Positions 7,701 through 15,881 of a DNA stretch of 23,941 nucleotides are shown in pieces. The notes under the pieces are model-generated. The model saw nothing but the letters and a program-made list of their open reading frames with translations, was not told the origin of the DNA and made no database searches. The DNA is taken from the NCBI GenBank assembly GCA_030560485.1, contig JAKTTS010000226.1:1-23941 (forward strand). Reading direction: 5' to 3'. Numbering within the stretch: the stretch's first letter is position 1; every line of letters begins with the position of its first letter. A program made the translations under genes and the position numbers. This DNA is from Ascoidea tarda (nom. inval.). Its lineage: Eukaryota > Ascomycota > Saccharomycetes > Ascoideales > Ascoideaceae.

Positions 7701-9708
7701 TAATAAGATTCCTATTTCTAAAAGCCTTCAACATGATACTATGCGTGATATTTTATCGAAATTAACTGACCCCAAAGCTCCATGGCAACAAAGAGTAAGA
7801 GAAGCATTTTTCACTCAGCCCTACGACATTGAAAGGGATTTGAGATTTGACAGTATTAAAGATACTCATTTATCTGGGTTTGACTTTATATTAAAATCTC
7901 AAATAATTGAGGAAATTACCAAAATATTCAGACTACATGGTGCTTTGGAAAGTTTGATTGATACCACAGTGTTTCCAAGGTCTCCTTTATATGATAATCA
8001 AAAAATTTATGAAGTTTTAGATAAATCAGGATCACTACTTCAATTGAGGTATGATTTGACATTGCCATTAGCCAAATTATTATCCAAAAAAACATTACCC
8101 ATTCAAAAGTTATTCAGATGTGAATCGGTGTTTAGACTGAATAAAGCTGGCGGTCGACCATTTACATATAAGGAAATTGATTTTGATATTATTACTATTG
8201 ATTCAAGTGGATTGCCATTCAACGATGCAGAATGCTTAAAGGTCATAGATGAAATAATAAACAAACTACCTGCGTTTAAAATGCAAAATGTATCTATTAT
8301 ATTGAATCACTCTGATATCATTGATTCAATTTTTGACCATTTGTCTATCAACCCAGCAAAAAGATCAGCTGTATTACAACGGTTATCAATTCTCGGTATA
8401 TCCAAAAATATCGATGCTATTATTAATGAGCTACATTCACAACTCAACATTTCGACTTCTGTGTTAAACGATTTCAAACTTTACGATTTTTCAATTGATG
8501 TTTTTGGTGCTAAAAAACGGTTGCATAAGATTATGGTTGATAGTCCTAGTTTGAACAAAATTGATAATGCATTTCAATACATTTCAAAATTATTATCATA
8601 TTTAAAGTTATTTAAAATCGGTATGCCTGTTTATATTTCTCCATTGAGTAACTATGGTGCCAAGTTCTATAAAGGTGGAATAATGTTTCAAATTATATAT
8701 CAGACAAAAGAAAAGCGATCCAATTTAATGACTAAAAAAGTTTTAGCAGCTGGAGGGCGATATGATAAATTGATTTCAAACCTAGCTAAATCAAGAAATT
8801 CGAGAATAATTTCTTCTCATGCTGTTGGGTTCAATCTTTCTTGGGAAGTAATATTCAATGTAATGAAGAATTATTACAAGTCCAACATGAGAAATTTTAA
8901 TCTGAACCAAAAAAATAACAACGGCAGCCAATTAATTCCCAAAAGATGTGATGTATTGGTTTTAACTGATGAATTCTCATTGAGTACTGCGCCTGAAGTG
9001 TTAACGGGATTATGGGAAAATGGCATTTCGGCAGATTTATTGAGAGGTTGTACTACTATTGATGATATAATTTCTGCAGCAAAAATCGACGGAACAAATA
9101 ATGTTGTTTCCATTAGACATCAACAAGGATCTAACATTGCTCAAAAATCAACATACAAGCCTTATAGGCTCAAAGACTTGGAAAATGGAAATGAAAATGA
9201 TTATGATATAAAAACGTTGATCTCTGTTTTGAGATCCAAAATTTTTCCTTTGAGGGATAAAAAGAAAAATGTTGTTCAAGATGACTTATCATTGTCAGAA
9301 CTCTCCAACTCGCTTCATGAACTTGATGAGCCTCAAATGACTACTCTACTGAATAAATTTGAAACAATTGCCAATGACGCATTGAAAGGTCGAAAAAATC
9401 GAGGGAAAGTTGACAAAGATTTGTTCAAGGCCACTAGTGAAGTGAAAACACTTTTTGATGAGCTATCAAAAGCATCAGTCTTCATTGTGGATGTCAGAGA
9501 TTCTGTTGTTGATATGATTTGCATCACCTCGTTGGATCTGTCAGAGGAATGGATGAGAAAGGTAGGGGGTGCTTCCAATGCGACTTACAGGGGCCACTTA
9601 AGTAACATATACACTGCACTTTCTAGAGAAGCCAATAGACATGGAAAATGGGCCATTATTTATAACTCTAAAACTGATAAAGCAGCAATCTGTGATTTAC
9701 AAAGATAG
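4738..9708 (+). CDS. GCN2: eIF2alpha kinase Gcn2
   Basis: Senses uncharged tRNA on ribosomes and phosphorylates eIF2alpha, lowering general initiation and raising GCN4 translation. 1656 residues, against 1659 in S. cerevisiae. Domains in order: RWD (1-120, QIQDEEFGTLKSIYMEDF), which binds Gcn1; a charged coiled coil (about 128-180); a pseudokinase (about 240-545) with HKALCLN at 393-399 in place of HRD; the kinase (598-1000); a HisRS-like domain (about 1018-1510); and a C-terminal ribosome-binding/dimerisation region. Kinase landmarks are GRGAYGEVV (603-611), Lys625, HRDLKPMNIF with Asp848, DFGLAKN (866-872), and activation-loop Thr893 and Thr898, matching yeast Thr882/Thr887. An acidic, Ser-rich insert of about 130 residues (661-794) splits the N lobe, as in the family. 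All key kinase residues are intact. The start matches the RWD N terminus. Confidence 0.98.
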   Translation: MEKHYKQIQDEEFGTLKSIYMEDFKNNPIKSTAWNKLPPPRFQIFLKSHGDRDPTLSLILEVQMTSTYPLTVPIFKIITPKNILASQIKSIEKTIHKKANQLKGQQMIFDIAEEIKELLDQYQDIAKTSSLEEERISRLKNKELQRQKELEKIEIQSQKNKELEKKYLKKMREDELKISTLSLNNSKDDLKLLDQLKSNDSILLPTKDLIQNGSVKVFNKQIEIKNKYIKFQAVNNLIPIKSSDLLSFGKQYIVKPYKYIKNATSSTFVVKDEELIFMLTEINLINKYWTTSSGKKEIEILEVELESVAKLKNNGLLSIHAVQIERIDYSTNPNQNSINNYYLKVKILTDYIPRGTLYDLLLTTSTINIKLARSWLIQLIEVVDFLQKSGHNHKALCLNSVYLGSNEGNFLPTIKLAHGCYGYRLIQMLNQHPNDSIDSENKVEIVLKNDINSVWKAPELQNRPKAQPQRKTDVWYLGCTFVQMISGINVYLNYSNPVQYLAAENLDSTVDEFLNKIFHKNPRKRLLPIECFTCTFLRNDFSMENDNSFNALFSHNNKNLLSGTSSRQNSRRGSGYYLSSSSISSMPRYSRYQNDFEEVALLGRGAYGEVVKARNHLDGMFYAIKKIREQSLEDSFLTEVLLISRLNHQYVVRYYTAWMEEIPLYLDESAIETGSESDEDSDSSYKQKLKKPSAFNSRDNSFTLDFVSNSVQKAPSHAYSIGDQSFTDDSGQDFNSGDENSVEFDDNNSKYDHITFEEDVNSSMSNIVFGSDHGSEEDSFKSVSSKKKNKRVKGVILYIQMEYCEKKTLKDLIENEDLSRNSEKYWKLFTQILEGLEHIHSQNIIHRDLKPMNIFIDENENVKIGDFGLAKNVVHSGSNNGGFKQSLNLEDMTSDVGTVMYSANEVADGSTYNRKVDMYSLGIIFFEMVYKFSTAMERVKILRDLRTEKVVFPKSFNSKKLLVEKEIILSLLSHNPDERPDATTLLKSNKIPISKSLQHDTMRDILSKLTDPKAPWQQRVREAFFTQPYDIERDLRFDSIKDTHLSGFDFILKSQIIEEITKIFRLHGALESLIDTTVFPRSPLYDNQKIYEVLDKSGSLLQLRYDLTLPLAKLLSKKTLPIQKLFRCESVFRLNKAGGRPFTYKEIDFDIITIDSSGLPFNDAECLKVIDEIINKLPAFKMQNVSIILNHSDIIDSIFDHLSINPAKRSAVLQRLSILGISKNIDAIINELHSQLNISTSVLNDFKLYDFSIDVFGAKKRLHKIMVDSPSLNKIDNAFQYISKLLSYLKLFKIGMPVYISPLSNYGAKFYKGGIMFQIIYQTKEKRSNLMTKKVLAAGGRYDKLISNLAKSRNSRIISSHAVGFNLSWEVIFNVMKNYYKSNMRNFNLNQKNNNGSQLIPKRCDVLVLTDEFSLSTAPEVLTGLWENGISADLLRGCTTIDDIISAAKIDGTNNVVSIRHQQGSNIAQKSTYKPYRLKDLENGNENDYDIKTLISVLRSKIFPLRDKKKNVVQDDLSLSELSNSLHELDEPQMTTLLNKFETIANDALKGRKNRGKVDKDLFKATSEVKTLFDELSKASVFIVDVRDSVVDMICITSLDLSEEWMRKVGGASNATYRGHLSNIYTALSREANRHGKWAIIYNSKTDKAAICDLQR

Positions 9709-9722
9709 TTGTTTTTGTATTC

Positions 9723-9757
9723 TTTTATCTTTTATCTTTTATCTTTTATATTTTATC
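9723..9757 (+). repeat. TTTTATC heptamer tandem repeat
   Basis: Five adjacent 7-base units, four exact and one reading TTTTATA, just downstream of the GCN2 stop codon. Probably replication slippage in the 3' UTR. Confidence 0.85.
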
Positions 9758-9960
9758 TTTTTTCTTTTTTCTTTTACCATAAAAGCTTTCAAATCATTTT
9801 TACGTTTTTCTTTCTGCATGTTTTTTTTAATTTTTTTGGTTTTGTTTCAAAAGCTTTTTTATGATAGTTTACGATGTTCCATTTCAATAAAACTTACAAA
9901 CATTTCCGAAAGTTCAGCTTCAGTAGCTCAAAAACCAAATCGGGTCAAAAGGCATCTGAT

Positions 9961-9976
9961 TGCCCTTTTGGGAATT
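9961..9976. promoter_or_regulatory. Candidate Mcm1 / early-cell-cycle-box site ahead of MCM7
   Basis: The core CCCTTTTGGG (9963-9972) fits the MADS-box form CC-N-WWWW-N-GG and is flanked by TTG and AAT, like an ECB. It lies 127 bases before the MCM7 ATG. In S. cerevisiae CDC47/MCM7 is a known M/G1 ECB target of Mcm1. Function here is inference from motif and gene identity. Confidence 0.45.
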
Positions 9977-10099
9977 CTCTCAATTGAGCAGGTTGTTTTG
10001 TTTATTTTTCAACCTCAAACCGATTGAGGCATTGAAAATGATGTTTATTGTTGTTGCAACAAAGTTAGTAATCAGCCTTCAGCGAAAACAACAAGAACA

Positions 10100-12544
10100 A
10101 TGGCCACAGCAGCAACAGCTACCACGAGCTCTTCAATTCTACCTTCCATTCAGGTCCATGTAAACTACAAAGATATCCGCGAAAAGATTAAAGATTTTAT
10201 TGAACATTTCAAGAATGACGATGATATACTTCTAGATGCAATGGAACTTGATCAAGAGGTTGGGAATGGCCCTAAATACATGAGTTTATTACAGAGAGTC
10301 TCAAATCGAGAATTGTCAACTTTCTACATTGAACTAGACGATATCAAGACGTACGAAAAGACTAATGCGTTTAAAATTGGTTCACAAGTTGGAAAGGATT
10401 CTTTAGTGGATCAAATTGTTTCAAATGCATATCATTATATTGAATTATTTTCCCAAGTAATTGATGAACTATTGCCTGAGCCTACAATTGATATCGGTTA
10501 TAAAGATGATGTTTTGGATGTTATATTACATCAGAGAAAATTGAGAAATCAAAGATTACAGGCAGAAAATGACGACGATTTAATTGCTAATGGTTTATTG
10601 GGGGCTGATGGTAATAGTAATAATAATATACCCGGAACTAATAACGCTAATGGTACACAAGAGAATGAGGATAATATGTTTCCATCTTCTTTGACAAGAC
10701 GTTATTTTCTTTATTTCAAACCTTTAACCGATCTTTATTATGGTAAGGGGAAAGCTTTGGCTGTGAGAGAAGTCAAAGGTAATTGCATCGGTAAATTGAT
10801 AACTGTTCGAGGTATTATAACAAGAGTTTCTGACGTGAAGCCTTCAATCAAAGTGAATGCCTATACTTGTGATAAATGTGGATTTGAGATATTTCAAGAG
10901 GTCAATTCAAGGACATTTCAACCACTTTTAGAGTGTAATTCTGATGAATGTAGGAAAAACCAATCAAAGGGACAATTATTCATGTCAACAAGGGCCTCAA
11001 AATTTTCAGCATTTCAAGATGCTAAGATTCAAGAACTAGCCAACCAGGTTCCTATTGGTAATATTCCCAGAACACTATCTGTTCATATTAATGGGGATTT
11101 AGTTCGTACATTGAATCCAGGCGATAGTGTTGATATCACCGGGATTTATCTACCTTCGCCGTATACAGGATTTAAAGCATTAAAAGCAGGATTGTTAACA
11201 GATACATATTTGGAAGCACAATATGTCAAGCAGCATAAAAAGAGCTATGATAACATCGAATTATCTGAAGATATTGAAAACAAATTGAATAAAATTAGAC
11301 ATGACAGCAACTTTTACGATAGATTAGCCCAATCTATTGCACCTGAAATTTATGGGCATAGTGATGTTAAAAAGGCCTTATTGTTGTTATTAGTCGGCGG
11401 TGTTACTAAACAAATGGGAGATGGTATGAAAATTAGAGGTGATATTAATATTTGTCTTATGGGAGACCCTGGTGTAGCCAAATCGCAATTATTAAAGTCT
11501 ATAAGTAAAATTGCACCAAGAGGTGTTTATACAACGGGTAGAGGTTCGTCTGGAGTTGGTTTAACAGCAGCAGTTATGAGGGATCCAGTTACAGATGAGA
11601 TGATTCTTGAAGGTGGTGCACTAGTCCTAGCAGATAACGGTGTTTGTTGTATTGATGAGTTTGATAAGATGGATGAAAAAGATCGAACAGCGATTCATGA
11701 AGTGATGGAACAACAAACTATATCGATATCAAAAGCTGGAATAACTACTACGTTGAATGCTAGATCATCAATTTTAGCAGCAGCCAATCCAATTTATGGA
11801 AGATATAATAGAAAACTATCACCAGTTGAGAATATTAATTTGCCAGCAGCGTTATTGTCAAGATTTGATGTATTGTTTTTAATGTTGGATACACCTTCTC
11901 GAGAAAATGATGAGAGATTAGCTGCCCATGTTACGTTTGTGCATATGCACAATCGTCATCCCGAAATGGATTTCGAGCCATTGGATTCAATAACGATGAG
12001 ACAGTTTATCAGCAGAGCAAGAACTTTTAGGCCGGTTATATCTAAAGAAGTAGCCAATTATGTTAATAACCATTATGTTAGGATGAGGGAAGAAAGTAAG
12101 AGAAATGAGGGAAGTGTAAGGTATTTTGGACATTCAACACCAAGAACATTGTTGGCTATATTAAGATTATCGCAAGCGTTGGCAAGATTAAGATTTGACA
12201 ATCAGGTAACAATTGAAGATGTTGAGGAAGCCTTAAGATTGATCAAAGTGTCAAAGAATTCCCTACAACAGCAAGACGATGATGATGAAGATGTGGACAA
12301 GGGAGACAATTCGCCCACCACAAAGATATTCAACTACATCAGAGAGTACGCATTGAGTATGGTGGAATCGGAGGAGGGCAGAATTGGGATCCCAATGAAA
12401 GAAATTGAGAACAGAATAGTCTCAAGAGGATTCACCAAGGGCCAGTTCGACGACTGTATTTTCACCTACAAGAGCCTCAACGTCTGGCAGGTTTTGAACA
12501 ATGGCGAGATGTTGTCGCTCTTGAGCAGTACTGGCGATGAGTAG
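10100..12544 (+). CDS. MCM7: MCM2-7 helicase subunit Mcm7 (Cdc47)
   Basis: Subunit of the replicative MCM2-7 helicase, loaded at origins in G1 and active in CMG. 814 residues; alignment from memory with S. cerevisiae Mcm7 is close throughout, from LPSIQVHVNYKDI at the N terminus. Landmarks: TRRYFLYFKPL; an OB-fold zinc finger with Cys257, Cys260, Cys279 and Cys284; RGIITRVSDVKP; Walker A GDPGVAKS (455-462); Walker B CCIDEFDKM with Asp519-Glu520; the arginine-finger motif LLSRFD; and a C-terminal winged helix after SPTTKIFNYI. An Asn/Gly-rich insert near residues 170-190 is lineage-specific. The acidic Q/D linker near residue 730 is followed by a short C terminus, which lacks the long tail of the yeast protein. 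The ATG at 10100 is the first in frame giving the family N terminus. Confidence 0.98.
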   Translation: MATAATATTSSSILPSIQVHVNYKDIREKIKDFIEHFKNDDDILLDAMELDQEVGNGPKYMSLLQRVSNRELSTFYIELDDIKTYEKTNAFKIGSQVGKDSLVDQIVSNAYHYIELFSQVIDELLPEPTIDIGYKDDVLDVILHQRKLRNQRLQAENDDDLIANGLLGADGNSNNNIPGTNNANGTQENEDNMFPSSLTRRYFLYFKPLTDLYYGKGKALAVREVKGNCIGKLITVRGIITRVSDVKPSIKVNAYTCDKCGFEIFQEVNSRTFQPLLECNSDECRKNQSKGQLFMSTRASKFSAFQDAKIQELANQVPIGNIPRTLSVHINGDLVRTLNPGDSVDITGIYLPSPYTGFKALKAGLLTDTYLEAQYVKQHKKSYDNIELSEDIENKLNKIRHDSNFYDRLAQSIAPEIYGHSDVKKALLLLLVGGVTKQMGDGMKIRGDINICLMGDPGVAKSQLLKSISKIAPRGVYTTGRGSSGVGLTAAVMRDPVTDEMILEGGALVLADNGVCCIDEFDKMDEKDRTAIHEVMEQQTISISKAGITTTLNARSSILAAANPIYGRYNRKLSPVENINLPAALLSRFDVLFLMLDTPSRENDERLAAHVTFVHMHNRHPEMDFEPLDSITMRQFISRARTFRPVISKEVANYVNNHYVRMREESKRNEGSVRYFGHSTPRTLLAILRLSQALARLRFDNQVTIEDVEEALRLIKVSKNSLQQQDDDDEDVDKGDNSPTTKIFNYIREYALSMVESEEGRIGIPMKEIENRIVSRGFTKGQFDDCIFTYKSLNVWQVLNNGEMLSLLSSTGDE

Positions 12545-12910
12545 CTGGCAGCTTAAAATTATTCGATATCTAAGCACGAAATGCCACTGAGTAATACAAC
12601 GAGTGGAAATACCACAAGCAGCACAAGCAGCACAATCACCAAATGTGGCAGGCGCGCATAGTGAAAGCCCCTTTTGCGTTTAGTTTTCCCAATCGGGAAT
12701 TGTAGGGCCCTACCCAAAACGGTAGAAAAGGGCAAGGCAAAACGAAGCCAACGAAAAGAAAACAACAAAAAAACTACGAAAAGAAAGCAACGAAAGAAAG
12801 CAAACTGCTTTAGCTCCAACAAATACAACCAGGTTTTGTTTCTTCTTCTGCAATTGTTCTTTTTGCTTCCTATCAGTTTATTCTTCTGATTGTATCCCAT
12901 CTGTTGCACT
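12545..12910 (+). promoter_or_regulatory. MCM7-POM33 intergenic region
   Basis: 366 bases. Notable items are an Mcm1-P-box-like palindrome (12685-12700), a perfect 12-base palindrome GTAGGGCCCTAC (12702-12713), a purine-rich tract (about 12720-12805) and a pyrimidine-rich leader ahead of POM33. A minus-strand frame across this interval (to 12559) is low-complexity and not supported as a gene. Confidence 0.6.
12685..12713. promoter_or_regulatory. Mcm1-like palindrome next to a perfect GC palindrome
   Basis: TTTCCCAATCGGGAAT (12685-12700) has the core CCCAATCGGG, fitting the Mcm1 form CCYAAWNRGG and matching 12 of 16 bases of the idealised P box TTTCCTAATTAGGAAA. One base later GTAGGGCCCTAC is a perfect palindrome. 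Both lie about 200 bases before the POM33 ATG. Factor identity is inference. Confidence 0.4.
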
Positions 12911-13861
12911 ATGGCTTCTCAAGCTCAACCTTTACCCACTATCAAAGACAATTTGATTGCATTGGCAAAAGTATGTGTCTTCTTCACGATGAGCAATTGT
13001 TGTTTCAGAACTAGCTACTAACTTGAAATCCTTTTTTTTTCGAAGACTGCTCAATTTGCATGGTTTTCTGGTATGTTTTAATTATTACTCTTTGACATAA
13101 AATTCCTTATTTTGATTGGTGTATTGTTTACTAACCTTTTCTTTTTTTCTTTGTTTTTTTTTTTGGTCTTTTAATCAGGTCACATAATTACTTTAACTAG
13201 TGCTTTTTGGTACTTACTGTCTTTCAAATCCAATTCCTTGACTAAATTTTGGTATAGATTATTTTTTTTAGGAGTGATTGAATCCTTTGGCGTTATCATA
13301 TTTCAAGCTTACAAATCAGAGCCATTTAATGTCAAAAAAATTTTGAATGATGATAACGTTCAATATCTTTATGCTGCTTTGTTATGGTTATTCTCACCAA
13401 TTACCACATTGGCATTGTTTCCATTTATTTTTTTCTCAATTTTCCATACTTTAACCTATTCAAGAGCTTGTTTATTCCCTGCATTGAATATTCAATCTGA
13501 TTCTGCTATTTCCAAGACCATTGCCAATTTCATTAGAACTAATAATGACAAATCAATAAGATTAGCTGCTAATTTCGAATTGATATTATTTGTTTGGTTG
13601 TTTTTTAGATTGCTTACTTTTAAATCTTCTGCTTGGTTAGATTTTATTTTTTATTTTTTCTTTATTAAAGTGAGATACGAAAAATCTATTTTCAGCAGAG
13701 AAACATTATCTGAATGGATTGTTAGAGTTGATTCATTGGTTGCTGATCCAAGGGTTCCTCCTCAAATCAAAAACTATTATACTGAGTTTAAAACAATTGC
13801 AAGAAAAACTTTAGGTAAGCCATTACTTTCCAGTCCTTCTGTTCCTTCAAAGAAGAACTAA
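12911..13861 (+). CDS. POM33: Pom33/Per33 (TMEM33 family) membrane protein, two introns
   Basis: ER/nuclear-envelope membrane protein of the TMEM33 family; in yeast Pom33 helps nuclear pore distribution and binds curved membrane through C-terminal amphipathic helices. The coding sequence is join(12911..12970,13046..13070,13179..13861), 255 residues. Exon 1 encodes 20 residues ending ALIALAK-type sequence (LIALAK), exon 2 TAQFAWFS plus one base, and exon 3 completes Gly and continues HIITLTSAFWYLLSF. The joined TAQFAWFSGH matches the conserved N-terminal membrane segment. Several hydrophobic helices follow (for example WYRLFFLGVIESFGVIIF and AALLWLFSPITTLALFPFIFF, the latter split by polar residues), then a basic, Ser/Pro-rich tail. 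The frame starting at 13238 alone would miss the first transmembrane part. Pom33 and Per33 are yeast duplicates; this is probably the single-copy ancestor type. Confidence 0.92.
12971..13045 (+). other. POM33 intron 1 (75 nt)
   Basis: Donor GTATGT at 12971, branch TACTAAC at 13016-13022, a T-run, and acceptor AAG ending 13045. It joins K20 to T21 in phase 0. Confidence 0.88.
13071..13178 (+). other. POM33 intron 2 (108 nt)
   Basis: Donor GTATGT at 13071, branch TACTAAC at 13129-13135, a long T-rich tract, and acceptor CAG ending 13178. It is phase 1 and splits a Gly codon. Confidence 0.9.
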
Positions 13862-14304
13862 ATTTAATAAATAATTATTAATTATTATCAATTACTATTA
13901 AAAACCAATTAAAAAGAAGAAGAAAAAAATACTAAATTACTACTAAATTACTATTAAATTATTATTAAATTATAACTAAATTATAACTAAATTATAATTA
14001 ACAATCAAATCTTTTTATTGTTTCATTTGTAATTTTTATATTGCTTCCGTATTACTTTCCTTATTATTTTATTATTTTATCATTTCTTTATAATTTTTAA
14101 ATTCGGGTGTGTTGTCGTTTTTTTTGATGTAAAATTTGAAATTTTTTAAGATTTGTTTTGTTTTTATTTATTTTATTTTTTATTGAATACAAGTGAATTT
14201 TCACCATATTATTTTTATCATATTGTTTTTTTTTGTTTTTTATCATTTAGCTGATATATATATATATATATAATAATATTATTATTAATATTAATATTAA
14301 TAAA
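13862..14304. other. Convergent POM33/DIM1 3' region, AT-rich
   Basis: 443 bases of almost pure AT between two stop codons. It has imperfect 11-12-base repeats of TAAATTAT type (about 13931-13998), a TA dinucleotide run (about 14254-14273) and ATTAAT repeats up to 14302. These probably hold the 3' processing signals of both genes. No gene is seen. Confidence 0.75.
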
Positions 14305-15279
14305 TCAAGTAGAAAAATATATCCCTTCTTGGTGAAATTCGTATAATAGTTTTAAGAAAGTTAATTGATCGCATTTTGAAGGTCTTTCAGAACCTAGCTC
14401 TGTTTGATTTAGCACATTTGTTATCTTGTCTTCAACTGTTGATTTTAAATTTTTAAGAGCGTCTTTATCCATTATTAAATCGCCGTCGTTGTTGATGGAT
14501 AACCAACTTTTATAATTTTTCTCTAGAGTATCGATTGCGGCTTTACTTTTGAAATTGGCTCTTATAGTTTTGTTTGTCTTTAGAAAGATGACTTTTAAGT
14601 AGTTATCCCATTCGGTGAAATTGATATTTGGTCTTGGGTTTTTGATCTCAATCCTTACAACGGATGATTCAACTTTTGGTGGAGGTCTGAAATTGTTTTT
14701 ACCAACTTTCATTATATGAGTGACACTAGCAAACATTGCAACGTTTGCACTTAGTCTGCCATAAAGATCGTCACCAGGTTTGGCACATAATCTCAAAGCG
14801 AATTCCCTTTGAAACATTAGTACCGAGTGTCTTGGAGGACGTTGTAGATTTAGTAGTTTGAACACTAGAGGAGAGGAAATTTGGTAGGGGGTGTTTGAGA
14901 TACAGACATCAAAATAGGGTAAATCGACTTTAATACAGTCGCCTAAGATGATTTCTAGTTTTTTTTCAAATGGAGTATTCGCTACTCTTTTAGTTAGCTC
15001 AGCAGCCATTCTGGGATCCATTTCAATTGCGATAACTTTTCTCGCTTTTTCAAGAATCTTCATTGTTAAGTTACCAGTACCTGGACCAACCTCAAGCACT
15101 ATATCCGAGGGTTTTATTTGGGCTTTATCCACGATTCCCTGGGCTACCAAGGGGTTCTTGAGAATGTGCTGACCAAGTTTTGTGTTGAATTTGAAGACCG
15201 AGTTTATATGTTTCTGGGCCGATATCTGATCGACTGGATTAGCAGGCTTGACGAACTTCTTTCTAGGTTGCTTTCCCAT
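14305..15279 (-). CDS. DIM1: 18S rRNA N6,N6-dimethyladenosine transferase Dim1
   Basis: KsgA/Dim1-family methyltransferase that dimethylates two adjacent adenosines near the 3' end of 18S rRNA and is required for late pre-rRNA processing in the nucleolus and cytoplasm. 324 residues, against 318 in S. cerevisiae. The conserved start is [23 protein letters not shown] motif I is [10 protein letters not shown] (61-70), with acidic motif II at Glu86 (AIEMDPR) and catalytic motif IV NTPY (129-132). A substrate-loop region [18 protein letters not shown] and a C terminus [18 protein letters not shown] follow. The frame is open for 50 more codons upstream, but the ATG at 15279 gives MGKQPRKKF, matching the yeast MGK start and basic tail. 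The gene is divergent from MIM1, with 245 bases between the starts. Confidence 0.97.
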   Translation of the reverse strand: MGKQPRKKFVKPANPVDQISAQKHINSVFKFNTKLGQHILKNPLVAQGIVDKAQIKPSDIVLEVGPGTGNLTMKILEKARKVIAIEMDPRMAAELTKRVANTPFEKKLEIILGDCIKVDLPYFDVCISNTPYQISSPLVFKLLNLQRPPRHSVLMFQREFALRLCAKPGDDLYGRLSANVAMFASVTHIMKVGKNNFRPPPKVESSVVRIEIKNPRPNINFTEWDNYLKVIFLKTNKTIRANFKSKAAIDTLEKNYKSWLSINNDGDLIMDKDALKNLKSTVEDKITNVLNQTELGSERPSKCDQLTFLKLLYEFHQEGIYFST

Positions 15280-15524
15280 TGTGGATGTGGTATAGCAGTG
15301 CAGTGTAGGAGTGTAGAGCGATAACAGGTCTTTCTTTCTGATCCGAGATAACAATGTTGATAAAAAAAAAATTGTGATGAAAAAGTGAAAAAACCAGTGC
15401 AACGGGTGTGGAAACCCAAAGAAAAGCAAATCAGTGCTGTTTCAATTTCAGCGTTTTTGAGCCCAGCAAATAAAGAGAAAAGACGCTCAACACAGACACA
15501 ACAGCAATTGCAGAGATCCACAAA
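15280..15524. promoter_or_regulatory. DIM1/MIM1 divergent promoter
   Basis: 245 bases between divergent ATGs, with an A-run (about 15362-15371) typical of a nucleosome-depleted yeast promoter. I found no clear PAC motif. Confidence 0.55.
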
Positions 15525-15881
15525 ATGGCAGACAGCACAGGCAGCACACCCACAGACGTTCTCCAGAACTACATTTCACTTGTGGAAAACGGCAGCAGCT
15601 CTCCCAACAGCGGTGGAAACAGCGAGAGCATTGAGGATGGGCACGAAGACAACTATTCCACCAGGTCATTGGTGTCGCTGGGCCCGGAAAGTGGGTTCAA
15701 TCTCTGGAAGTACATCACCTCGTCTTCTGTGAACTTGTTTCTTCCTTTTATCAATGGGATGATGCTTGGGTTTGGAGAGATATTGGCGCACGAAATTGGA
15801 TTTCGCTATAATTGGTTTGGAGCCAAAGTTCAACCTCCCAGAAGACTTGCTGAAAAGAAGCAACGCTTCTATCTGTTGTGA
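15525..15881 (+). CDS. MIM1: Mitochondrial outer-membrane insertase subunit Mim1
   Basis: Core subunit of the MIM complex, which inserts alpha-helical proteins and Tom40 partners into the mitochondrial outer membrane. 118 residues. The diagnostic part is the single transmembrane segment and its flanks: SSSVNLFLPFINGMMLGFGE followed by ILAHEIGFRYNWFGAKV, against INLLLPFLNGMMLGFGELFAHELC in yeast. The helix spans about residues 66-90 and has the GxxxGxG helix-packing motif at 78-84. The N-terminal half is Ser/Asn/Glu-rich and poorly conserved, as in the family. The C-terminal basic tail VQPPRRLAEKKQRF is short. The ATG at 15525 is the first in frame. The TM motif makes the assignment firm despite the small size. 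Confidence 0.93.
   Translation: MADSTGSTPTDVLQNYISLVENGSSSPNSGGNSESIEDGHEDNYSTRSLVSLGPESGFNLWKYITSSSVNLFLPFINGMMLGFGEILAHEIGFRYNWFGAKVQPPRRLAEKKQRFYLL

Larger units (their letters stand above)
9709..10099 (+). promoter_or_regulatory. GCN2 3' region and MCM7 promoter
   Basis: 391 bases. The GCN2 end carries five tandem heptamers of TTTTATC type (9723-9757) and T-rich sequence. The MCM7 side holds an Mcm1/ECB-like box (9963-9972). An ATG at 10038, followed by another at 10041 in the same frame, opens a frame that overlaps the MCM7 start out of frame and stops at 10163. No gene is seen. Confidence 0.6.

Noticed and set aside
12559-12909. 116-codon minus-strand frame between MCM7 and POM33
   Set aside because: Hydrophobic and basic runs come from the purine/pyrimidine-rich leader; no start context or homology is recognised.
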